Source of the DNA: Bacillota bacterium | GTDB taxonomy: Bacteria; Bacillota; Syntrophomonadia; Syntrophomonadales; Syntrophomonadaceae | Assembly: GCA_023395515.1 (NCBI GenBank) | Contig: JAEWZB010000013.1 | Span: 1 to 17,503, forward strand | Reading direction: 5' to 3' | Length of the DNA stretch: 17,503 nt | In this document: piece by piece, positions 8,111 through 13,190 of the stretch | How the letters are laid out: every line of letters starts with the position of its first letter | Position numbering within the stretch: the first letter of the stretch is position 1 | The notes under the pieces: model-generated | What the model saw: only the letters and a program-made list of their open reading frames with translations | Told to the model about the DNA's origin: nothing | Databases searched by the model: none | Made by a program: the position numbers and the translations under genes

Positions 8111-8523
8111 TTTTCCCCGCAAAAAGGGCAAAAACTAAAACTTTGGTTCAAGGCTTTGCCGCAGAACGGACAAAAAGATATTTTATTAATTAAAGTATTC
8201 TCTAAATCATCTAAAGTAATTGGCGTTGTGATCATTCCAGTTAACTCAATAGCAGGAAACTGTTTTTCTCTTAACTTATTACAAGAGGAAAGGTAACATT
8301 TTGTATTAGGAAATTTAGTATTTATAGCAGCAATAATTTTATCTCCGCTAATATGTTGCATAGTATAATTTACAATAGCTATATCAGGTATTAAATTTTG
8401 TATCTTATCCAGCCAATCATATTCGTCCGCTATTTCTACCTTATAACCTAACCGGGTTAATTGATCTTTTAAGACCGCTTTTTCTAAACGTGAGTCATTT
8501 ATAATAATAGCCTTTCTCATCAA
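8098..8523 (-). CDS. Degenerate response-regulator receiver fused to a double zinc ribbon
   Basis: This 141-residue protein begins with a CheY-like receiver fold (about 1-112) and ends with two CPFCG knuckles (Cys118/Cys121 and Cys132/Cys135) that can bind one zinc. The receiver has lost key phosphorylation residues. The usual acceptor Asp is Asn52 (PDIAIVNYTM), the N-terminal acidic pair is reduced to N9-D10, and the conserved Lys before Pro is Thr100 (TTPITL). It is therefore probably a phosphorylation-independent pseudo-receiver, possibly a protein-interaction or redox/metal-responsive module. The ATG at 8521-8523 starts 15 bases after the SDR stop, and the two genes are likely co-transcribed. 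No DNA-binding domain is seen. The function is unknown. Confidence 0.8.
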   Translation of the reverse strand: MMRKAIIINDSRLEKAVLKDQLTRLGYKVEIADEYDWLDKIQNLIPDIAIVNYTMQHISGDKIIAAINTKFPNTKCYLSSCNKLREKQFPAIELTGMITTPITLDDLENTLINKISFCPFCGKALNQSFSFCPFCGEKIAL

Positions 8524-8538
8524 GCTCCCTCCCCAGAA

Positions 8539-9285
8539 TTAAGTTATAAAACCGCCATCCACCGTAATTACTTGTCCATTAATAAATGAAGCTTTATCCG
8601 AAATCAGATAAGCACACATTGAAGCTACATCCTCTGGACGGCCTAATCTGCCTACTGGTATTTCTTCTATTAAATCCCGCATTTCTCCTTCATTTAATTC
8701 TGCATTTAGCATATCGGTTGCAATTGGCCCTGGTGCTATGGCATTAGCTGTTATCCCACTAGGACCTAACTCTTTAGCTAAAGATTTAGTAAAGGTAATC
8801 AGCCCGCCTTTTGAAGCAGCATAAACTGATTCATATGAAGCTCCGGTAATTCCCCATACCGAGGTAATATTTATTATTCTTCCCCACCGTTTCCTTATCA
8901 TGTTAGGCAGGGCCCGCTTAGAGCATAAAAATGTTCCTTTAAGATTAATATCTAAAACTCTATCCCACTCGGCTTCCTCTATCTCGGTTACTAATCCTCG
9001 GCTAGAGATTCCCGCATTATTTATTAAAATATCCACGGGCCCTAATTCTTTTTCGATTTGATCAAACATAGCCTCAACTTCTTTAGCCCTGCTTATATCA
9101 GCCTGCACTACTATAGACTTATTGCCCCATCCATTAATTTCCTTATTTATACGATATGCTGCTTCGGAAGATTTGTTGTAATTAATTCCTATCCTATAAC
9201 CTTCCTTAGCTAATAGTTTTACCGTTGATGCTCCAATGCCGCGGCTGGCTCCGGTAACTAAAACAACTTTATTTGGTGAATTCAA
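8539..9285 (-). CDS. SDR-family NAD(P)-dependent oxidoreductase (FabG-like)
   Basis: This 248-residue classical short-chain dehydrogenase/reductase shows the Rossmann motif TGASRGIG (11-18), NNAG (89-92) and the full catalytic tetrad Asn114, Ser142, Tyr155 and Lys159 (YAASK), with a C-terminal GGFIT. Its length and motifs match 3-oxoacyl-ACP reductase-like proteins, but it is not in a fatty-acid gene cluster, so the substrate is open. The start is TTG at 9283-9285 with AGGAGG five bases upstream. The glycine motif directly after the short N-terminus confirms the start. It is the first gene of a three-gene minus-strand group. It may have its own extended -10 promoter, or be reached by read-through from the ncRNA upstream. 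Confidence 0.9.
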   Translation of the reverse strand: MNSPNKVVLVTGASRGIGASTVKLLAKEGYRIGINYNKSSEAAYRINKEINGWGNKSIVVQADISRAKEVEAMFDQIEKELGPVDILINNAGISSRGLVTEIEEAEWDRVLDINLKGTFLCSKRALPNMIRKRWGRIINITSVWGITGASYESVYAASKGGLITFTKSLAKELGPSGITANAIAPGPIATDMLNAELNEGEMRDLIEEIPVGRLGRPEDVASMCAYLISDKASFINGQVITVDGGFIT

Positions 9286-9320
9286 GCTTTCCTCCTAAAT
9301 TTCAAACTAATATTAGAACC

Positions 9321-9329
9321 AATATAGCA
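9321..9329 (-). promoter_or_regulatory. Possible extended -10 promoter for the SDR operon
   Basis: On the minus strand this reads TGCTATATT, an extended -10 with one mismatch from TATAAT. A start near 9314 would give a leader of about 28 bases carrying the AGGAGG site (9291-9296). No good -35 is visible 17 bases upstream. If it is real, the SDR operon can be transcribed independently of the terminator-ended ncRNA just upstream. Confidence 0.35.
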
Positions 9330-9360
9330 CAAAAATGCACTTACTGCTAAATTTGCCCAT

Positions 9361-9385
9361 AAAAAAACCCCTGCTTTAACAGGGG
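9361..9385 (-). terminator. Intrinsic terminator of the ncRNA
   Basis: On the minus strand the stem CCCCTG/CAGGGG (9380-9385 with 9368-9373) encloses a 6-base loop and is followed by seven T residues (9367-9361). It ends the ncRNA and also any read-through from the ferredoxin gene. The SDR start lies 75 bases beyond, so an attenuation role is possible. Confidence 0.88.
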
Positions 9386-9565
9386 ACTTTAGGCCTAATA
9401 AGGTGGCGGAGAAGACTATTAACTCTTCCAAGCAGACCAATCAACAGACTTCTCACATACAACACCAGGAAATTATATTTTTCAGGTTAAAAATAATTAC
9501 CTACCAACAACACCTTATAACTTAGTTAGTTTAATAAGTGGGATACCATTTGTTCTCCACCACCC
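9361..9565 (-). ncRNA. Probable structured non-coding RNA of about 205 nt (6S-like layout, identity unproven)
   Basis: This minus-strand unit has its own promoter (9572-9602), a predicted start near 9565 and an intrinsic terminator (9361-9385). Its predicted 5' end, GGTGGTGGAGAA (9553-9564), pairs with TTCTCCGCCACC near the 3' end (9402-9413). The pairing is 12 bp with one G-U wobble. Internal helices include a hairpin with CAC-TTAT-AACT against AGTT-ATAA-GTG, and AGGT/ACCT. No ORF of useful length lies inside. A closed 5'/3' stem, about 200 nt, own promoter and own terminator is the layout of 6S RNA, but I could not confirm a 6S central bubble. A cis-acting leader for the SDR gene is the main alternative. 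Confidence 0.55.
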
Positions 9566-9571
9566 TAATTC

Positions 9572-9602
9572 AATATATGCTCTCTCCCACAATTTATGTC
9601 AA
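9572..9602 (-). promoter_or_regulatory. Sigma-A-type promoter driving the ncRNA
   Basis: On the minus strand there is a perfect TTGACA at 9602-9597 and TATATT at 9577-9572, separated by 19 bases. CATATA at 17-base spacing is the alternative -10. A start about seven bases downstream of the -10 falls at the first bases of the closing stem of the ncRNA, which supports a stand-alone transcript. Confidence 0.65.
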
Positions 9603-9623
9603 AATATTTGTCCGATGACTAAT

Positions 9624-9669
9624 CTGCCCTAAGACCTCCGCCTCTATAGACGGCGGAGGCCAAGGGCAG
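9624..9669. repeat. GC-rich imperfect palindrome, first of two
   Basis: CTGCCCT (9624-9630) pairs with AGGGCAG (9663-9669), and CCTCCGCC (9635-9642) pairs with GGCGGAGG (9652-9659), around a TCTATAGAC loop. It is markedly richer in GC than the flanking DNA. No T-run follows on either strand, so it is not an intrinsic terminator. It looks like part of a dispersed palindromic element or the end of a lost mobile element. Confidence 0.6.
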
Positions 9670-9695
9670 CTAAGTCCCTGGCGACCTGCGGCTAA

Positions 9696-9731
9696 GATTC
9701 AGGTGGAGTTTAGTTAAACTCCACCTGAATC
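9696..9731. repeat. Perfect 17-bp inverted repeat just after the ferredoxin gene
   Basis: GATTCAGGTGGAGTTTA (9696-9712) is followed after two bases by its exact reverse complement (9715-9731). The right edge is 13 bases from the ferredoxin stop codon. There is no T-tract on either side, so it is not a standard terminator, although it could block 3' exonucleases on the hcp operon mRNA. With the palindrome at 9624-9669 it forms one GC-rich block. Confidence 0.75.
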
Positions 9732-9744
9732 AAGTCTTACTTTA

Positions 9745-10167
9745 TTATCCATGAATTAATCTGGGTAAACATTTGGTGCAAAACCATATGGACTCTCCCT
9801 TATGCTTAATAGGTAATAAATAAGCATTTTCCTCACTTTCCCCACAGGAATAACACTTCTGGGGAATATAATGCAAATTGGTGTTTTCTTTATGCTTGTG
9901 TACCTCCACCTCAGAAAAAGGGGCCGCTTCTCTTACTTCTAAGGATAAAGCTCCGGTCGGACATAGCCCTATACAAAATCCGGCCCCGTCACACAATTCA
10001 TCTTTAATAACTTTGGCTTTACCATCTACTAAAGCTAAAGCTCCTTCCGCACACGGGCTAATACAGGCCCCGCATCCGTTGCATAATTCTTCATCTATTT
10101 TAACCATAGTTCTTGATACTAAGTTCATTGGTTCTTTTTCTAAGTTAATTACAAATTTTTGAGCCAT
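9745..10167 (-). CDS. Ferredoxin with two Fe-S motifs and a C-terminal zinc ribbon
   Basis: This 140-residue protein is likely an electron carrier for the neighbouring hybrid cluster protein. The first motif is a normal [4Fe-4S] set: Cys29, Cys32, Cys35 and Cys39. The second reads CDGAGFCIGLCP, with Cys59, Cys65 and Cys69 but Ala62 where the second cysteine would be. This pattern recurs in related ferredoxins and may hold a three-cysteine-ligated cluster. The C-terminal third carries CYSC (Cys105, Cys108) and CTKC (Cys130, Cys133), a probable zinc ribbon or rubredoxin-like knuckle. The ATG at 10165-10167 has AGGAGG seven bases upstream. It lies 23 bases after the CGGC-domain gene, as the last gene of the hcp operon. 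Confidence 0.88.
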   Translation of the reverse strand: MAQKFVINLEKEPMNLVSRTMVKIDEELCNGCGACISPCAEGALALVDGKAKVIKDELCDGAGFCIGLCPTGALSLEVREAAPFSEVEVHKHKENTNLHYIPQKCYSCGESEENAYLLPIKHKGESIWFCTKCLPRLIHG

Positions 10168-10183
10168 TTTAATTCCTCCTTGT

Positions 10184-10201
10184 CACATCATTAGTGATGT
10201 G
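10184..10201 (-). other. Small hairpin across the stop codon of the CGGC-domain gene
   Basis: CACATCA (10184-10190) and TGATGTG (10195-10201) form a perfect 7-bp stem with a 4-base loop, and the TAA stop (10191-10193) sits in that loop. It lies just before the ferredoxin ribosome site (AGGAGG, about 10174-10180). It could influence coupling between the two genes, or simply be chance. Confidence 0.35.
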
Positions 10202-10700
10202 TGCCTTCAATGACTTTTATACCTTTACTTTCAATAGTTTGCTTAATATCTTCATGATAAGGACATTTGGGATAGTTCCCTTCTAATAACATGCAAGATG
10301 ATAAATGCACGACATCTAACCCATGTTTTTTCAAATTATCAACTAACCTGGACACTCTGCGGCCCGGGCAACCGCCACAGGTGAAAAACCCTACTATTTC
10401 GGCATTTTCATCATATGGTTCAAAATGTATCTTACGGGCATTAAAAGCCTTAAAACAAGCTACACCCGGACAAGTTTCGGAAACTGTTTCACAACGGACT
10501 ACCGCTATTTTAGTTTTGGTTTTATCTTCCTTTTCCTCCGCAAAAGAAAAATACTTTTGTTTGCTCTTTCTAATATCTTCTGCGGTTACTTCATCGCGCC
10601 CCGCTTTATAAACGTCATTTTCTACGGCTTTTTTAGCCATGCTCCGTACAAACCCCGGTACTTTCTCTATTTCTTTTAAAGCTTCTTTAGTCCAATTCAC
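10191..10700 (-). CDS. PCP_red-like and CGGC-domain fusion protein
   Basis: This 169-residue protein joins two modules. Residues 1-50 (W3, then VPGFVRSMAKKAVENDVY and VTAEDI) resemble the C-terminal PCP_red domain of light-independent protochlorophyllide reductase subunits, which also occurs in non-photosynthetic redox proteins. Residues 63-166 match the cysteine-rich CGGC domain, with the CGGC motif at 108-111 and further cysteines at 70, 77, 82, 136 and 146, which could bind a metal or cluster. The GTG start (10698-10700) is preceded by AAGGGA about twelve bases upstream; the next upstream GTG runs into a stop. It sits between hcp and the ferredoxin gene, which suggests a role in the same redox process. 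The activity is unknown. Confidence 0.8.
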   Translation of the reverse strand: MNWTKEALKEIEKVPGFVRSMAKKAVENDVYKAGRDEVTAEDIRKSKQKYFSFAEEKEDKTKTKIAVVRCETVSETCPGVACFKAFNARKIHFEPYDENAEIVGFFTCGGCPGRRVSRLVDNLKKHGLDVVHLSSCMLLEGNYPKCPYHEDIKQTIESKGIKVIEGTHH

Positions 10701-10765
10701 ATCAGTTCACATCCCTTATCCTTGCGGGGTGAGGAGTTAGGAGTTAAGGGTTTTATTTCCCCTCA

Positions 10766-10787
10766 CACCTTACCCCTCACGCCTTAC
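10766..10787 (-). repeat. G-rich 3'-end repeat, copy after hcp
   Basis: These 22 bases (plus strand CACCTTACCCCTCACG followed by CCTTAC) are identical to 14697-14718. The copy begins four bases after the hcp stop and reads in the same direction relative to its gene as the copy at the desulfurase gene. Flanking bases 10730-10765 hold more of the same GGGGTAAGG/CCCCTCACC-type words and could fold. Confidence 0.7.
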
Positions 10788-10791
10788 GTTC

Positions 10792-12417
10792 TTAGCCCAG
10801 CATTACGGCTAAATCTCCTTCAACCGTTCCGATCGGTTGAATGGCAAAGTTTTCTACCAGTACATTTAAAACATTAGGAGTTATAAAAGCTGGTAAGGTG
10901 GGTCCTAATCTAATATTTTTAATGCCTAAATGGAATAGGCTTAAAAGTACTGAAACCGCCTTTTGTTCATACCAGGAAAGAACTAGGGTTAAGGGCAGAT
11001 CATTTACTCCGCATTCGAATGCATCTGCTAAAGCTAGCGCAATCTGGACTGCGGAATAAGAGTCATTACACTGTCCCACGTCTAGTAATCTAGGAATTCC
11101 GCCGATATCACCTAATTCTTTATCAAAGAAACGGAATTTAGCACAGCCCAAAGTTAAAATTATGGTATCAGCAGGAGTTTGTTCTACAAAATCTGTATAA
11201 TAACTGCGTCCTGCTTTAGCACCATCACAACCGCCGACCAGGAAGAAGTGTTTAATATCTCCCTCTTTAACTCCGGCAATAACTTTATCGGCTACAGTTA
11301 AAACGGCATTCCGGGCAAATCCGCACATTACCTTCATACCTTCAAGATCTTCGGCAAAACCGGGCATTTCTAAGGCAGTTTTAATCAATTCATCAAACTG
11401 TCCGTTGGGTAGATGTTTAGTTCCTGACCAGCCTACAGGACCGGTAGTAAAAATAGTATTAAAATACGATTCCTTAGGCTCTTGGAGACAGTTAGTAGTC
11501 ATAAGAATCGGCCCCGGAAAATCTACAAATTCTTTTCTTTGGTTTTGCCAAGCTGTACCATAATGTCCATAAAAATGCTCGTATTTTTTAAGTTCCGGAT
11601 AACCATGGGCAGGCAGCATTTCCCCATGGGTGTATATATTAATTCCGGTTCCTGCGGTAGCTTCCAACAGCTCTTTTAAGTCTTTGAGGTCATGTCCTGA
11701 TACCAGGATAGCTTTACCTTTTTTATGGCCTAAAGGTACACTGGTAGGTACGGGATGGCCAAAAGTTTCAGTATTGCCTTTATCTAATAATTCCATGGCG
11801 ATAAGATTAATTTCTCCACATTTTAAAACCAAACCTACCCATTCACCTAGTTCCAGTTCCGCAGTTCCTACTTTAGTCAAGGCTTCATGCATAAATTCAT
11901 ATATTCTGTCATCTTCCTGGCCTAGAATATAAGCATGATGAGCATAAGCTGCTACACCTCTTAATCCGTAAACTAGAATCTGTTGTAATGATTTAATATC
12001 TTCATTATTATGATTAGCTATAAGTCCAACTTTTTCCCCGTCTGCTACTAATCCGACTAAGCTATCTGTGGCTATATAATTAGCTGCTTCTTCATCTATT
12101 ACGGTATTGTAACCTTTAGCATTTAATGTAACCTGCAGGTTTTTACGTAAATTTACGGCCTTTTCGATAGACTCCTTAAATCTAACCGGATCAAAGTTAA
12201 CATTAGTAAGAGTCATAAATAAAGCTTCCGCAGTAAAACGATTAACTTCGGGGTCAACAATATTTAGTTTCCGAGCCTCGTTAGCATACATGGCTAAACC
12301 TTTGGTAGCATAGAGTAATAAATCCTGTAAAGCCGCTACTTCTGCATTTTTACCGCATACTCCTACTACAGTACAACCTACTCCTTTAGATGTTTGTTCA
12401 CATTGATTACAAAACAT
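10792..12417 (-). CDS. hcp: Hybrid cluster protein / hydroxylamine reductase, class 1
   Basis: This 541-residue cytoplasmic protein has a complete set of metal ligands. The N-terminal cluster is Cys3, Cys6, Cys15 and Cys21 (CX2CX8CX5C), the class-1 spacing of strict anaerobes, expected to hold a [4Fe-4S] cluster. The hybrid cluster ligands follow family order: His242, Glu266 (YTHGEM), Cys310 (TTNC), Cys397 (GGC, the usual persulfide), Cys425, Cys450, Glu484 and Lys486 (YEQK). Hcp proteins reduce hydroxylamine in vitro and are reported as nitric oxide reductases, and they protect against nitrosative stress. The ATG start has AAGGAGG seven bases upstream. A TATAAT box inside an Rrf2-type palindrome lies 47-52 bases upstream of the start. 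Confidence 0.97.
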   Translation of the reverse strand: MFCNQCEQTSKGVGCTVVGVCGKNAEVAALQDLLLYATKGLAMYANEARKLNIVDPEVNRFTAEALFMTLTNVNFDPVRFKESIEKAVNLRKNLQVTLNAKGYNTVIDEEAANYIATDSLVGLVADGEKVGLIANHNNEDIKSLQQILVYGLRGVAAYAHHAYILGQEDDRIYEFMHEALTKVGTAELELGEWVGLVLKCGEINLIAMELLDKGNTETFGHPVPTSVPLGHKKGKAILVSGHDLKDLKELLEATAGTGINIYTHGEMLPAHGYPELKKYEHFYGHYGTAWQNQRKEFVDFPGPILMTTNCLQEPKESYFNTIFTTGPVGWSGTKHLPNGQFDELIKTALEMPGFAEDLEGMKVMCGFARNAVLTVADKVIAGVKEGDIKHFFLVGGCDGAKAGRSYYTDFVEQTPADTIILTLGCAKFRFFDKELGDIGGIPRLLDVGQCNDSYSAVQIALALADAFECGVNDLPLTLVLSWYEQKAVSVLLSLFHLGIKNIRLGPTLPAFITPNVLNVLVENFAIQPIGTVEGDLAVMLG

Positions 12418-12457
12418 GTTTTTTCCTCCTTCTATTTAAGTCAGATTAGTGATAAAG

Positions 12458-12474
12458 TGGATGATTATAGTCCT
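12458..12474 (-). promoter_or_regulatory. Candidate Rrf2-family operator overlapping the hcp -10 box
   Basis: The plus strand reads TGGATGATTATAGTCCT, an imperfect 17-bp palindrome. On the transcribed (minus) strand it is AGGACTATAATCATCCA, with a perfect TATAAT (12469-12464) near its centre. A bound repressor would block the hcp promoter. The site closely matches the one before the rrf2 gene (12915-12931). The -35 region is poor (AACATT at 17-base spacing). Confidence 0.55.
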
Positions 12475-12497
12475 ATTAGAGTTTAAAATGTTATTTT

Positions 12498-12896
12498 CTA
12501 CTTAACTAGATCCATTAAAGTTTGGTTTTCCAGTTCATCAAGCATAGCCCTTTGAGCTCGGGCCAAAGATTTGGAAATAGTACAATTAGACTGATTAGGA
12601 CATTGATATCCGGGAGCTAAACATACATTCAAGGCAATGGGCCCCTCTATAGCTACGATTATGTCAGCTAAACTTATCTTCTCAGCCGGATGAGCCAGTT
12701 TTACGCCCCCTTGGTTACCCCGCTGGGTAATTACCAAGTCAGCTAAAACTAATAACTTAATGGTTTTCTTTAGAAAATCCTCCGGTATATCCTGTTGTTC
12801 AGATATAAATTTGGTAGATAATATGCCCCCATCACTGTTTTTAGCCAACTCCAGCATAGTGCGGATAGCATATTCGGTTTGTCTGGTAATTTGCAT
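12498..12896 (-). CDS. Rrf2-family iron-sulfur transcription regulator
   Basis: This 132-residue winged-helix regulator of the IscR/NsrR/CymR family opens with the diagnostic MQITRQTEYAIRTMLELA. The recognition region (FISEQQDIPEDFLKKTIKLL) and wing (GNQGGVKLA) follow. Three cysteines, Cys92, Cys99 and Cys105 (CX6CX5C), are placed as in cluster-binding members, so it probably senses nitric oxide or oxidation through an Fe-S cluster. It lies 80 bases upstream of hcp on the same strand, has its own good promoter, and paired palindromes suggest it controls both hcp and itself. The ATG (12894-12896) has AGGAGAGG six bases upstream. It is not confidently NsrR or IscR, so no symbol is given. Confidence 0.93.
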   Translation of the reverse strand: MQITRQTEYAIRTMLELAKNSDGGILSTKFISEQQDIPEDFLKKTIKLLVLADLVITQRGNQGGVKLAHPAEKISLADIIVAIEGPIALNVCLAPGYQCPNQSNCTISKSLARAQRAMLDELENQTLMDLVK

Positions 12897-12914
12897 ATAA
12901 AGCCTCTCCTAAAT

Positions 12915-12931
12915 TGGACTAATTTCATCCA
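12915..12931 (-). promoter_or_regulatory. Candidate autoregulatory operator before the Rrf2 gene
   Basis: The minus strand reads TGGATGAAATTAGTCCA, with TGGA/TCCA half-sites and a central AA/TT. It shares AAAGTGGATGA and TAGTCC with the site overlapping the hcp promoter. It lies downstream of the predicted rrf2 transcription start and just upstream of the ribosome site, where a bound repressor could act as a block. Confidence 0.5.
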
Positions 12932-12947
12932 CTTTGTCTTTATCAAT

Positions 12948-12976
12948 ACTATACCTAACTATTTTTATAAATTCAA
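12948..12976 (-). promoter_or_regulatory. Sigma-A-type promoter of the Rrf2 gene
   Basis: On the minus strand TTGAAT (12976-12971) and TATAGT (12953-12948) are separated by exactly 17 bases. A start near 12941 gives a leader of about 45 bases that contains the palindrome at 12915-12931 and the ribosome site. Confidence 0.6.
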
Positions 12977-13137
12977 TACCTAAAATATATTTTTTTAGTC
13001 ATATAGAGATAAGCAGCTAATATTATGTTCTAGTATCAGCTTTAATCAGCATAGAATGGAACAATTCAGAAAATTTTAATAATTCTGCAATATTTAGCAG
13101 GAATATTCTTATACTTAGCGAAAAACAAAAAGAATCT

Positions 13138-13160
13138 TAGAGATATCATGGCTATCTCTA
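13138..13160 (+). other. Hairpin in the leader of the CoA-transferase gene
   Basis: TAGAGATA (13138-13145) pairs with TATCTCTA (13153-13160) around a 7-base loop. It is 30 bases before the CoA-transferase start and has no T-run, so it is a leader hairpin or operator-like repeat rather than a terminator. A possible -10, TATACT at 13110-13115, lies upstream, without a matched -35. Confidence 0.4.
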
Positions 13161-13190
13161 GATAAAAATAAATAAGGGGGAATTAAATGT

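Noticed and set aside
9361..9565. T-box or known riboswitch leader
   Set aside because: No T-box core word before the terminator and no FMN, TPP, SAM, cobalamin or glycine consensus that I can recognise; kept as ncRNA of unknown family.
9696..9731. Perfect 17-bp hairpin as the intrinsic terminator of the hcp operon
   Set aside because: No T-run follows on the minus strand; the first clean terminator downstream is at 9361-9385.
9878..10162. 94-codon plus-strand open frame inside the ferredoxin gene
   Set aside because: Antisense to the conserved ferredoxin cysteine motifs; composition is a mirror of those codons.
11630..11932. 100-codon plus-strand open frame inside hcp
   Set aside because: Antisense to a highly conserved Hcp region and shows no protein-like features.
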